Origin: an uncultured Alphaproteobacteria bacterium
GTDB taxonomy: Bacteria; Pseudomonadota; Alphaproteobacteria; Parvibaculales; Parvibaculaceae
Assembly (NCBI GenBank): GCA_903889655.1
Contig: CAISYL010000138.1
Span: 1-39,523 of the forward strand
DNA length: 39,523 bases
Reading direction: 5' to 3'
Shown here: piece after piece, positions 24,105-32,703 of the stretch
Position numbering within the stretch: the first letter of the stretch is position 1
Layout of the letters: every line of letters begins with the position of its first letter
Made by a program: the position numbers and the translations under genes
Notes under the pieces: generated by a model
Database searches by the model: none
Told to the model about the DNA's origin: nothing
The model's input: the letters and a program-made list of their open reading frames with translations, nothing else

Positions 24105-25205
24105 CTAAAGAACTTCCTCGAAGCCTGGCTCCGCCAGACGTTCCGACGAGACCTCCTTCGTCGTCGCAAGGCCCGCTCGCGCGGGCGCCTTCGAATAATC
24201 GCGCGTGATTTCTTCCTCGCCGTTCTGACGAAGGAGGTCCAGCAGGCGCCGACGCATGATGAGGCCCGGCCTGTCGGACGGCATATGCGCCTCGATCTTG
24301 CGCTGAACGTCCAGAATGGCGTCGCAGTCGGTCGCTTCGAGAACCTCGCGATCCTCCTCGACAATCGCCGCATCCCATTCGATCAGCTTCTGCGCGGGGC
24401 AATCGGCTTCCGTGTCGTTGCGGAAGAGAAGCTGGATCAACTGGATTCGGTCATCGTCGATCGGCGTCGCGACATTGATGATGATGTGCCGGACGCCGCT
24501 CGGATATTCCATGTCCATGCGCCGGCCAAAGGGCATGTACCAGTGATTGTGCATCGTGCGCGTGGTAAGCGGCTCCGTGCAGCCCGTCACCTGATGGGCG
24601 CTCGGTGGATTGAGAATCTCGGCTACCGTGAAGCCCTTGAAGCCGTAGTCGGTCTCCTCGATTTCGTATTTGGCGGGCTTCGGCTGCGCCATGTTGCCGA
24701 AGGTCCTCTTGTGCACGAAGGAGAAGTGCGCGTTGTCGAACGAGTTCTCCATCAGGCGCAGCGGCGCCGTGCGCCACGATTCGTAGAACTGAAAGATGCG
24801 GCGGAAGCCAGGGTCGCGGTCTTCCGGAATATCGAAGATAGGCGCCAGCGGTTCTTCGAGAGCGACCCAGGCGTAGCCATAACGCGCCGCGCAGCGATAG
24901 GCCTCGACGTTGAGGCGCGGCACCGCGCCGTCGGTCTGTGGCACGCGTACGAGCGCGCCGGCGGAGTCGTAGGTCCAGCCATGATAGGGGCAGACGATCT
25001 GCCCCTTCTCGCACCAGCCCTTCGATAGTTTCGCCGTGCGATGACGGCAGCGGTCTTCAAGCGCGACCGGCTGCCCTTCCGCGTCGAGAAAAAGCACGAG
25101 ATTCTCGCCCATCAAACGGAAAGGCTTCGGCCCATCGCTCAGCGCATCCAGCCGAACCGTCGGATACCAGAAGCGGCGAAACGTCTTCTGCTGCGTCGTC
25201 AGCAT
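24105..25205 (-). CDS. Rieske non-heme iron oxygenase, oxygenase component (copy 2)
   Basis: 366 residues, paralogous to the protein at 11343: both begin ML-T-Q-FR/LR-FWYP and share RHRTAKLS, MENSFD and a late SDRPGL-MRR motif. The Rieske cluster is C-R-H, then sixteen residues, then C-P-Y-H. The mononuclear iron site is DNAHFSFVH. The start at 25205 has GGAGGG six bases upstream. It is the first gene of the long urate operon, so its product is expected to act at the entry of the pathway, for instance removing a substituent to expose urate or xanthine (inference). About 40 extra C-terminal residues distinguish it from copy 1. No reductase partner is encoded in the window. Confidence 0.86.
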   Translation of the reverse strand: MLTTQQKTFRRFWYPTVRLDALSDGPKPFRLMGENLVLFLDAEGQPVALEDRCRHRTAKLSKGWCEKGQIVCPYHGWTYDSAGALVRVPQTDGAVPRLNVEAYRCAARYGYAWVALEEPLAPIFDIPEDRDPGFRRIFQFYESWRTAPLRLMENSFDNAHFSFVHKRTFGNMAQPKPAKYEIEETDYGFKGFTVAEILNPPSAHQVTGCTEPLTTRTMHNHWYMPFGRRMDMEYPSGVRHIIINVATPIDDDRIQLIQLLFRNDTEADCPAQKLIEWDAAIVEEDREVLEATDCDAILDVQRKIEAHMPSDRPGLIMRRRLLDLLRQNGEEEITRDYSKAPARAGLATTKEVSSERLAEPGFEEVL

Positions 25206-25756
25206 TCTTCGCCCTCCGTCTCGCATGCCGACGAGATTCCGACGCGTTTCGCTTCGCCGGAGAGCGCGGCAATGGCGCACTCACTCAAAATCATCGTGGC
25301 GATGGCGATACGCGGTTCGATCATCGGGGCGGCCTCACTCGTGAACATGACGGGAATTTTGCAATCCCCGTGCCACCCAAAAACCGCAGAATCGCGTAGG
25401 GACTGCCCGCCGAATACGCAGAAGGCGCCATCAGAAGACCGCCGATGCCGGTAAATTGAAGCCGGTTCCGGGGCTTTATGGAGTAAATGATTACTGAATA
25501 AGCATGCCTCCGCAGGGGCATTGTGGCGGTCTGCTGCGAAAAACCCCATGAATCCAAGCGCTTAACTTCGGCACGAAACGGCGACGCTGAACAATCTTGT
25601 TCGAAAATTGTGCGCCCTGCGCGTCCATGCGGCACAATTGCTCCGCAGACAATCGACACGATGCGCCTCTTGCACAGGCTTTTCGGGCTGGTGCCGCCGT
25701 CGACCGCTCCTATCTATGGAGCATCAAACCCATCGAAGAACCCGCCGGAGCCCTCC
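25206..25756. other. Divergent regulatory region between the urate operon and the LLM oxidoreductase
   Basis: 551 bases without a supported gene. It contains the palindromic element at 25479-25498 in a locally AT-rich patch and should carry the promoter of the operon running from 25205 to 14590. In-frame extensions of both flanking genes into it have no family similarity. Confidence 0.5.
25479..25498. promoter_or_regulatory. Operator-like palindrome upstream of the urate operon
   Basis: TGGAGTA, spacer AATGAT, TACTGAA: the same 7-6-7 spacing and AGTA-N6-TACT core as the sites at 7961 and 11005. It lies about 275 bases upstream of the second Rieske gene, which starts the urate operon. Half-sites match the perfect version at 5 and 6 of 7 positions. 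Confidence 0.5.
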
Positions 25757-26773
25757 ATGACCATGCTTTCCATCCTTGATCTCGTGCGCGTCACGGAGAC
25801 GACCGATGCACGCGGCGCCCTCGACAATGCCCGCGATCTCGCCGCGCATGCGGAGAACTGGGGCTACAGACGTTTCTGGGTGGCCGAGCATCACAACATG
25901 GCGGGCATCGCGAGCGCGGCGACATCGCTGGTCGTCGCGCATATCGCGGCAGGCACACGCAGCATCCGGGTCGGCGCCGGCGGGATCATGCTTCCCAATC
26001 ACGCGCCGATCGTCATCGCCGAACAGTTCGGTACGCTTGCGCGGCTCCATCCCGGCCGTATTGATCTCGGCCTCGGCCGAGCGCCCGGCACCGATCAGGT
26101 GACGGTACGCGCGCTGCGCCGGACGCTTTCCGGCACAGACAGTTTTCCGCAGGACGTGCTCGAGCTGCAGGCGTATTTCCGTCCCGTCCAGCCCAACCAG
26201 AGCGTACAGGCCGTGCCCGCGGCCGGGACCGAAGTGCCGCTCTGGATTCTCGGATCGAGCACCTACGGCGCGCAGCTCGCCGCCGAACTCGGCCTGCCCT
26301 ACGCCTTCGCCTCGCATTTCGCGCCGGAGCTTCTGCTACCCGCGCTCAACATCTATCGCAGCCGCTTCAAACCATCGGCCCAGCTCGACAGGCCGCATGC
26401 GATGGTGGGCGTGAACATCATTGCCGCGGATACCGACGCGCAGGCGCGGCGTCTGGCGACGACCCAACAGATGTCCTTCGCCAATCTCTTCCGCGGCGCC
26501 CGCAGGCTGAGCCAGCCGCCGATCGACGATATCGAGACCTACTGGTCGCCGATGGAGAAGGCGCAGGCCATGCGGATGCTGGAGCGCTCGATTGTCGGCT
26601 CGCCGGAAACAGTCCGGGCCGGGATCGATGCGCTTGTGGGCGAAACGAAGGCGGACGAATTGATGATCGTCTCCGACATCTACGATCACGAGGAACGTCT
26701 GCGTTCCTTCGAACTGATCGCATCCATCGGCGAGGAGTTGCCCCGCGCCTCAGCCGGGACGGCCGTCGCCTGA
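25757..26773 (+). CDS. LLM-class flavin-dependent oxidoreductase (bacterial luciferase-like)
   Basis: 338 residues of the luciferase-like monooxygenase superfamily, the YhbW/MsnO8-like subgroup with the early [11 protein letters not shown] segment. Family segments include [48 protein letters not shown] (in parts [17 protein letters not shown]) and [10 protein letters not shown]. It binds reduced FMN supplied by a separate reductase. The start at 25757 has CGGAG upstream. It diverges from the urate operon and may share its promoter region; whether it belongs to the pathway is unknown. It is followed by tRNA-Phe on the other strand. Confidence 0.87.
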   Translation: MTMLSILDLVRVTETTDARGALDNARDLAAHAENWGYRRFWVAEHHNMAGIASAATSLVVAHIAAGTRSIRVGAGGIMLPNHAPIVIAEQFGTLARLHPGRIDLGLGRAPGTDQVTVRALRRTLSGTDSFPQDVLELQAYFRPVQPNQSVQAVPAAGTEVPLWILGSSTYGAQLAAELGLPYAFASHFAPELLLPALNIYRSRFKPSAQLDRPHAMVGVNIIAADTDAQARRLATTQQMSFANLFRGARRLSQPPIDDIETYWSPMEKAQAMRMLERSIVGSPETVRAGIDALVGETKADELMIVSDIYDHEERLRSFELIASIGEELPRASAGTAVA

Positions 26774-26835
26774 TCGAGCGCGTGGAACGTCATCGCGCGT
26801 GGCGAACCGTCCGGAGGCTATGGGAGAAAGGGGAG

Positions 26836-26911
26836 TGGTGCCCAGGGGCGGAATCGAACCACCGACACTGCGATTTTCAGTCGCATGCTCTACCAACTGA
26901 GCTACCTGGGC
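26836..26911 (-). tRNA. tRNA-Phe (GAA)
   Basis: 76 bases including an encoded CCA (26836-26838). The acceptor stem GCCCAGG pairs exactly with CCTGGGC, the D arm contains AGCTCAGTTGGTAGAGC, the anticodon loop reads ACTGAAAATC with anticodon GAA, and the T arm contains GGTTCGATTCC. All stems close, so this should be functional. Its 3' end points towards the catabolic region. Confidence 0.97.
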
Positions 26912-27062
26912 CGCGCGTCCCGCCCGGATGTCCCCGGCGGCAAGGCTCGCGGTTTATAGGAGATTGATTCCGGCCTGTCCAGACCCGGCCCGTCGCTTTG
27001 AAGCAAAGACCAAAAGCCAGCGGAACCAAGGTCTTAACGAACCAGCCGGGACGGATCGCGGC

Positions 27063-27695
27063 TCAGCGGCTCGCAGCGAGCAGCAGGTCGAGGAGGCCCC
27101 GCTCGACCTCTTCGCGCGGCCGCTCGAAATTCGAAATCACCCAGCGCATGGCGACATGCACGATCGCACCGACAAGGCCTGCGGCGACGATCTCGGCGCG
27201 ACCTTCTACGACGCTTTCACGCGGCAGAAGCGGGCGTGCATCGGTTTGCAGGTGTTCGGTGAAAAGAGCCATTGCGTCGCGATAGACGTGTTCGAGCTCG
27301 GGCCCGAGGCTCAGCACCTCGATCAGCAGCACACGCGCGAAGAGCGGATCGCGTTCAAGCTCGCCGAAATAAGCGTCGAGCAGCGCGCGGGCCTTGGCCT
27401 CCGCCGTATCCTGTGCGGCCGCCAGGGCCGGGACGAGCGCCGCGCCGACCCGCTCGACACAGTGACTGTAGACGGCGATGAACAGGTCGTTCTTGTTGGT
27501 GAAGGATTCGTAGAAATAGCGCTCGGTGAGCCCCGCCTCACCACAGACATGCCGGACCGTCGTCGCCCCATAGCCCTGGCTGCCGAATGCCTTCAGGCCC
27601 GCCGCGACGAGCCGCGTACGGCGCGCCGCCTGTCGTTCCACGGGGCTCTCACCCCGGTAGCGCCGGCGCGGCTTGATGTCTGGTTCGTCCAACAT
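27063..27695 (-). CDS. TetR/AcrR-family transcriptional regulator
   Basis: 210 residues. The DNA-binding domain runs from RRTRLVAAGLKAFGSQGYGA to VCGEAGLTERYFYESFTNKNDLF, a classical TetR helix-turn-helix. The C-terminal half is helical (AKARALLDAYFGELERDP, FARVLLIEVLSLGPELEHVYRDAM). The ATG at 27695 is preferred over a TTG at 27743. It lies alone between tRNA-Phe and a chemoreceptor transcribed in the opposite direction, so its target may be itself or an unlinked gene. Nothing ties it to the purine island except proximity. Confidence 0.85.
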   Translation of the reverse strand: MLDEPDIKPRRRYRGESPVERQAARRTRLVAAGLKAFGSQGYGATTVRHVCGEAGLTERYFYESFTNKNDLFIAVYSHCVERVGAALVPALAAAQDTAEAKARALLDAYFGELERDPLFARVLLIEVLSLGPELEHVYRDAMALFTEHLQTDARPLLPRESVVEGRAEIVAAGLVGAIVHVAMRWVISNFERPREEVERGLLDLLLAASR

Positions 27696-28061
27696 CGGCT
27701 TATCTTGGTATGGCGAGTCGTCAGATACAACCTGACAAATCAACAGTGTTTGGCGACCGAAACACCGCCAGCGACCTCTTGTCCCACCTCCGCCCTCCGT
27801 CAGGCGTCGCAGATCCGGATTCCATGCATTGGCCGGGACAAAAAGCCGGCGACACGGCCATTTTCCGAGGCAATCAATATTAAAATCCGGATATCAGTCT
27901 AATACTTATATATCGACCGACACACTAGGTAAAACCAAAATTTCATACCGATCATTTCGAACTATACTTGTACTCATTTCACGAATTTAACCCGAATTTA
28001 AACGGGGAGATTTCAGGCTGCGGATGAATACATCGCCAATCTGCAAGACGAGGCTGGACAA
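27696..28061. other. Intergenic region between tetR and the chemoreceptor
   Basis: 366 bases with no gene. The stretch 27875-28010 is markedly AT-rich for this genome and likely holds the divergent promoters. CGAATTTAA occurs twice, at 27982-27990 and 27993-28001, an 11-base period just upstream of the chemoreceptor start, which could be a paired regulator site or chance. Confidence 0.4.
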
Positions 28062-30158
28062 ATGCCGACCTGGAAACTGCCGACCTGGAGTCGCCTCCCC
28101 CTGGCGTGGAAACTCCTTCTGCCAATCATGACCGCCCTGGTCATCGGTCTCGGCTCTTCCGCGTGGCTTACGTCCAACCGGGCTGGCGCAACGACGACCG
28201 ATCTGTCATTCAAGCTCGGCCAGGAAACGGCCGGCCATGCGGTGGCCGACGTCCGTGCCCGCCTCGACAAGACATTCACGATCACGCGAACGGTTGCGCT
28301 GGTCGGTCAAGAAGCCCAGTCGCTCGGCATGCAACGGGCCAATATCATCGGCCTGCTGACACGTCTTGCGGCCGCCAATCCGGACATCGCCGGCCTTAGG
28401 CTCGAGTTTCTGACGAATGCTTACGACAGTGCGGATGCCGCTCATGTCGGAGAGCAGGGCGCAGCACCCAACGGTCGTCTCGCCGCCTACGTGACAATCG
28501 TGGATGGCAAGGCTCAAGTGGCCGCTTCCTCGGAGACCGATCCGATGAAACTCGATGTCTTTGCCCAGACCGCTCAACGCGGCAGGGACACGGTCGTCGG
28601 CCCTTACCGGGCAAAACTCGGCGGCAGAGAGAGCTGGATCGTCGCCCTCGCGTCGCCCATCCGTTCGGCCGACAAGATCATCGGCGTGGCCGTCGCCGAA
28701 ATCGACCTCAGTACGCTCAACGCGGTGTTCAACAAGCTCTCGCCTTTCGAGACAGGTTCGGTTTCTCTTATTTCCAACGATGGCCGCTGGATCACTTACA
28801 AGAACCAAGCTCATGTCGGACATCCCATCGTCGACACCTGGGCCAGGCTCTCAAATGCGTTGAATGCCATCGCGCAAGGCAAAGCCGCCGGCGATCTCGA
28901 CTACTCGATCTCGCTCAAGACCGATGTGCAGCGCTTCTACGTTCCCGTCGCGGTCGGCACCACGGGTACCTATTGGTCGGCGCTCGTCAACCTGCCGATG
29001 GACAAGATTGCGGCGCCAACGAAGTCGATCACGCACATGACGCTGATGATCTCTGCGTTCCTCATCGTCATTCTCGGGCTCGTCATCGTGGCGCTCGTCT
29101 CCTCGCTGGCCGCCAGGCCAATCCGCGTCCTGACTAGCACGGTCGAATGCCTCGCCGCCGGCGATACGTCGCAATCCGTGACCGGTACGAATCGGGGCGA
29201 CGAACTCGGCACGATGGCGAAAGCTGTCGAGTTCTTCCGCCGCAAGCTCATCGAGATCGACGAGCTTCAGGCCCAGCGCAAGCACGCCGAACATGAAGCC
29301 GAACAGGCACGCCGGAAAGGCATGCTCGAAATGGTCGACCGCTTCGAGCAGGGCGTACAGGGCGTCGTCCAGTCCGTTTCCGCCTCTGCCGTCGAACTCG
29401 AAGCCAATGCGCGCTCCATGACATCGGTCGCCGAGGAGGTCAACAAGCAGGCGGTCGCCGTCGCCACGGCAACGCAGGAAGCCTCCAGCAACGTCACGAC
29501 AGTCGCATCCGCGTCGGAGGAGCTTTCCGCTTCGATCGCCGAGATCAACCGTCAGGTCACCGAGAGTTCGCAAGCTTCGGCCACGGCCGTTTCGGAAGTG
29601 ACGCAGACGAGCCTCACAGTCGAACAGGTCGCGGCGGCAGCCAACGAGATCGGGGATGTGGTTCGGCTCATCAACGATATCGCCGGACAGACAAACCTCT
29701 TGGCGCTCAATGCAACCATCGAAGCAGCCCGCGCGGGCGAAGCCGGCAAGGGCTTTGCGGTGGTCGCCTCGGAAGTGAAGACCCTGGCGAGCCAGACGGC
29801 GAAGGCGACGGAGGAAATCTCGGCGAAGATTTCGCATATCCAGACGACGACGGCCGAAGCCGTCGGCGCGATGGACCGTGTGAGCTCCATCATCGGCCGG
29901 GTCAACGAAATCGCGGCCACGATCGCCGTCGCCGTGCAGGAGCAATCGGCGGCAACGGGCGAAATCTCGGGCAACGCGCAGCATGCCGCGGCGGGCACCG
30001 ACGAGGTGAGCCGCAACATTGGCGAGGTGAGCCGAGCGGCGAACGACGCCGGCAATGCGGCTTCGGAGGTTCTGCTCGCATCGGGTGAACTCGCACAGCA
30101 GGCGGAACTGCTGCGCCGCGAGGTTGATACGTTCATTGCCGGCGTTCGCGCCGGCTGA
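28062..30158 (+). CDS. Methyl-accepting chemotaxis protein
   Basis: 698 residues. A membrane helix near 14-36 is followed by a periplasmic Cache-like sensor of about 280 residues, then a second helix ([21 protein letters not shown]), a HAMP linker ([18 protein letters not shown] ... [14 protein letters not shown]) and a cytoplasmic signalling domain. The kinase-contact tip is readable as [20 protein letters not shown] followed by [18 protein letters not shown]. The receptor controls CheA in response to an unknown periplasmic ligand. The C-terminus has no NWETF-type CheR/CheB tether. It stands alone, with no che genes in the window. Confidence 0.93.
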   Translation: MPTWKLPTWSRLPLAWKLLLPIMTALVIGLGSSAWLTSNRAGATTTDLSFKLGQETAGHAVADVRARLDKTFTITRTVALVGQEAQSLGMQRANIIGLLTRLAAANPDIAGLRLEFLTNAYDSADAAHVGEQGAAPNGRLAAYVTIVDGKAQVAASSETDPMKLDVFAQTAQRGRDTVVGPYRAKLGGRESWIVALASPIRSADKIIGVAVAEIDLSTLNAVFNKLSPFETGSVSLISNDGRWITYKNQAHVGHPIVDTWARLSNALNAIAQGKAAGDLDYSISLKTDVQRFYVPVAVGTTGTYWSALVNLPMDKIAAPTKSITHMTLMISAFLIVILGLVIVALVSSLAARPIRVLTSTVECLAAGDTSQSVTGTNRGDELGTMAKAVEFFRRKLIEIDELQAQRKHAEHEAEQARRKGMLEMVDRFEQGVQGVVQSVSASAVELEANARSMTSVAEEVNKQAVAVATATQEASSNVTTVASASEELSASIAEINRQVTESSQASATAVSEVTQTSLTVEQVAAAANEIGDVVRLINDIAGQTNLLALNATIEAARAGEAGKGFAVVASEVKTLASQTAKATEEISAKISHIQTTTAEAVGAMDRVSSIIGRVNEIAATIAVAVQEQSAATGEISGNAQHAAAGTDEVSRNIGEVSRAANDAGNAASEVLLASGELAQQAELLRREVDTFIAGVRAG

Positions 30159-30197
30159 TCCGGCCGACGCCCGCGCGAATTTGCTCATGAAAGCGAT

Positions 30198-30211
30198 CCG
30201 GCGAAAGCCGG
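30198..30211. terminator. Possible bidirectional terminator hairpin
   Basis: CCGGC-GAAA-GCCGG is a perfect five-base-pair stem with a stable GAAA tetraloop in the 66-base gap where the chemoreceptor and flavoprotein genes converge. There is no strong T tract in either direction. Confidence 0.4.
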
Positions 30212-30224
30212 CCGCATTCGACGG

Positions 30225-31709
30225 CTAGCTCGCTTGTTTCAGCACCCGGGCTTTCGGATTGGAAAACTCCATCACCCCATCTTCGACCCGACCGAATTTC
30301 AGGCTGACGATGTCGAGCGCGTAGTTCTGATAGAGCTTCCAGGGCGCCTTCGATCCCTGCTTCGGGAACTTGTCGATCGAACGCTGGACATAGCCGGACG
30401 AGAAATCGATCCAGGGCTCCGGCGTGACGGAGGGATCGGTCTGGCGCGGCGTGCATTGGCGCGTGCCGGTCTCGTCCATATGGTTGAGCAAGCGGCAGAC
30501 ATATTCGCACGTCAGGTCGCATTTCAACGTCCACGACGCGTTCGTATAGCCGAAGGACGACGCAAGGTTGGGCACGTCGCTATACATCATGCCCTTGTAG
30601 TTCATCGTCTTCGACAGGTCGGCATGCTTGCCGTCGATGGTGATGTCGAGATCGCTCAGCACCTGAAGGTTGAGGCCTGTAGCCGTCACCACCACATCGG
30701 CTTCGAGTTCAGCGCCGGACTGGAGATTGATACCCTTTTCGGTGAAGGTCTCGATGCGGTCCGTCACGACGGAGGCGCGTTTCGCCTTGATCGCCTCGAA
30801 GAGGTCGCCATTGGGCACGAGACAAAGCCGTTGATCCCAGGGGTTGTAGCTCGGCGTGAAATGCTTATCGATGTCGTAGTCCGGCCCGAGTTGTTCCCTG
30901 ACCTGCTTCAGAATCCACGCCTTCACGTTTTGCGGACTGCGCTTGCAGAGGCGATAGAAATACATGCCGAAAAGCACGTTCTTCCAGCGCGTGATGCCGT
31001 AGGCGAGCTTCGCCGGCAGATAACGACGCAACCAGTTCGCCAGGCCGTCTTCCGCCGGTCGCGAAACGATATAGGTCGGCGAGCGCTGCAGCATGGTGAC
31101 ATGCGCGGCCGTCTTCGCCATTTCGGGGACCAGCGTCACCGCCGTTGCGCCGCTGCCGATGACGACGACTTTTTTGCCGGCATAATCGATATCTGGCGTC
31201 CATTTCTGTGGATGAACGATGCGTCCGCGGAATTTATCCGTACCCTGAAAGTCAGGCGTATAGCCTTCGGCGTAGTTGTAGTAGCCACTGCACATGAAGA
31301 GGAAATTGCAGGTGAAGCGGACGAGTTCCTTTTCCGGGCCGCGCTCGACCTCGACCGTCCATTGCGCATCCTGCGTCGACCAGGATGCGCGTTTGACGAA
31401 GTGGCCGAAGCGTATTTTCCGGTCAATGCCGTACTCTTCCGCCGTCTCGCGCAGGTAATTGAGAATCGACGAACCGTCGGCTATCGCCTGCGCTTGCGTC
31501 CAGGGCCGGAAGGAATAGCCGAGCGTATACATATCCGAATCCGAGCGGATGCCGGGATAACGGAAGAGATCCCAGGTGCCGCCCAGCCGTTCGCGGCCTT
31601 CGAGGATCGCATAGCTCTTGGTCGGGCAATTCGTCTGCAGATGATAGCCGGCGCCGATGCCGGAAATACCAGCGCCGACGATCAGCACGTCGAAATGTTC
31701 GGTCGTCAT
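30225..31709 (-). CDS. Flavin-containing (Baeyer-Villiger-type) monooxygenase
   Basis: 494 residues of the class-B flavoprotein monooxygenases. The FAD motif GAGISG is at 12-17, the NADPH motif GSGATAVT in the middle, and between them the fingerprint FRGRIVHPQKW at 160-170 (F-x-G-x3-H-x3-W). It inserts oxygen into ketones or oxidises heteroatoms. The closest remembered types are EthA and AlmA-like enzymes, which also carry the YPGIRSDSDMYTLGYSF block. The ATG at 31709 has GGAG about 11 bases upstream; an ATG at 31730 lacks a ribosome-binding site. It diverges from a MarR-like gene that may regulate it. Note it is a different branch from the flavoprotein at 18352. Confidence 0.88.
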   Translation of the reverse strand: MTTEHFDVLIVGAGISGIGAGYHLQTNCPTKSYAILEGRERLGGTWDLFRYPGIRSDSDMYTLGYSFRPWTQAQAIADGSSILNYLRETAEEYGIDRKIRFGHFVKRASWSTQDAQWTVEVERGPEKELVRFTCNFLFMCSGYYNYAEGYTPDFQGTDKFRGRIVHPQKWTPDIDYAGKKVVVIGSGATAVTLVPEMAKTAAHVTMLQRSPTYIVSRPAEDGLANWLRRYLPAKLAYGITRWKNVLFGMYFYRLCKRSPQNVKAWILKQVREQLGPDYDIDKHFTPSYNPWDQRLCLVPNGDLFEAIKAKRASVVTDRIETFTEKGINLQSGAELEADVVVTATGLNLQVLSDLDITIDGKHADLSKTMNYKGMMYSDVPNLASSFGYTNASWTLKCDLTCEYVCRLLNHMDETGTRQCTPRQTDPSVTPEPWIDFSSGYVQRSIDKFPKQGSKAPWKLYQNYALDIVSLKFGRVEDGVMEFSNPKARVLKQAS

Positions 31710-32086
31710 AACGCTGTCTACTCCGGTCATACGGGGTGGCCGTTGAAGTGTTGCATTGATTTAGGCTCTATCCCGGCCCGTTTCCATTTCAAATTTCGTC
31801 GGGTATGCCACGCGTTTTGTACAGCCAATCCTTTTTGTCTGACGGTCTTCGCTTTGAAATGGGCCTCTTCATTCGAAATCCGAAGCCGATCGAAACCCGC
31901 GTGATTGGTCTTATTACGCTGACACACGCATTACGCGATGTCGCGAGTCGAATATCCCGTTATAGTTGTGTTAACGATTATATGTGTCACTATGGTTGTA
32001 GGAAAACGGTGATTCGTGGCCACAAAGGCCTCGATGCCCGCTTCTTCCCCAAGGGAGACCGTCGGAACTCAACCGGAGATTGCAGG
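31710..32086. other. Divergent intergenic region, monooxygenase / MarR-like regulator
   Basis: 377 bases with no supported gene. An AT-rich segment around 31955-32005 (containing GTTAACGATTATATG) probably holds promoter elements for one or both flanking genes. No clear palindrome was identified. Confidence 0.4.
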
Positions 32087-32578
32087 ATGTCCGTCCAAGC
32101 TCTAGCCACCGAACAATCAAGCTGGGGTGCTCGCCAAAGCACCGCCCACCCGCTGTCCAAAGCCGCACCGGCCGCCATGGTCTCCTCGCCGCCAGCAGCG
32201 GAAGAGCCGGCCCTGACCCGCCATCGCGCGCGCATGCTGCTCGACCTCTACAATGCCCGCATGAAATTCTTCCCGACCGGGCTCTTCGCCGATCCGGCCT
32301 GGGACATGCTTCTCGACCTCACCCATGCAAGGCTGGCCGGCAAGCGCGTTTCGGTTTCGAGCCTTTGCATCGCCGCGCATGTACCCGCGACGACAGCGCT
32401 CCGCCGTATTGGCGATCTCGTCACCAGCGGCCTTGCGACGCGCATAAAGGACGAGAATGACGGCCGCCGTGTCTTCGTCGAACTGACCGACGACGGCTTC
32501 GCGCGCATGGGGCTCTATCTTGAAAGCGTGCTCAAATCCATGAGCGCCGACACCAGCCTCGTGCTGAAGAAGGCCTGA
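32087..32578 (+). CDS. MarR-like winged-helix transcriptional regulator
   Basis: 163 residues. A disordered Ala/Ser/Pro-rich N-terminus of about 45 residues precedes a helix (RARMLLDLYNARMKFFP) and a winged-helix core: VSVSSLCIAAHVPATTALRRIGDLVTSGLATRIKDENDGRRVFVELTDDGF, in which TTALRRIGDLVTSGL is the recognition helix region and DENDGRRVFVELT the wing. The ATG at 32087 has GGAG eight bases upstream. It diverges from the Baeyer-Villiger-type monooxygenase and precedes two short-chain dehydrogenases, any of which could be its target. Confidence 0.75.
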   Translation: MSVQALATEQSSWGARQSTAHPLSKAAPAAMVSSPPAAEEPALTRHRARMLLDLYNARMKFFPTGLFADPAWDMLLDLTHARLAGKRVSVSSLCIAAHVPATTALRRIGDLVTSGLATRIKDENDGRRVFVELTDDGFARMGLYLESVLKSMSADTSLVLKKA

Positions 32579-32588
32579 CTGCCGAACG

Positions 32589-32620
32589 GGAGCCTCTTTC
32601 CGGAGGCGCCTAGTTCATTT
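32589..32620 (+). terminator. Likely terminator after the MarR-like gene
   Basis: GCCTC (32592-32596) pairs with GAGGC (32603-32607), extended by two further G-C pairs across one mismatch, with a six-base loop and a T-rich tail (TAGTTCATTT). It lies just after the regulator stop and before the next gene. Confidence 0.4.
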
Positions 32621-32703
32621 GGTCCTTGAGGGGGATCGCGCCTGTCCAGACATTGCCAGCCCATGGCAGCGGCACGACAAAGCTGCCGCAAAGGGAGGCG
32701 GGC

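Noticed and set aside
23358-25028. A 556-codon plus-strand open frame
   Set aside because: Antisense to tonB, exbD and a Rieske oxygenase with intact metal motifs; no recognisable domain in its own translation.
26836-26911. tRNA-Phe as the attachment site of an integrated catabolic island
   Set aside because: The 3' end faces the island, but no integrase gene and no second copy of the tRNA 3' sequence were seen in the window, so integration cannot be supported.
28851-30188. A 445-codon minus-strand open frame
   Set aside because: Antisense to the chemoreceptor signalling domain; composition reflects the repetitive heptads on the other strand.
30234-31904. A 556-codon plus-strand open frame
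   Set aside because: Antisense to the Baeyer-Villiger-type monooxygenase, which carries both Rossmann motifs and the fingerprint.
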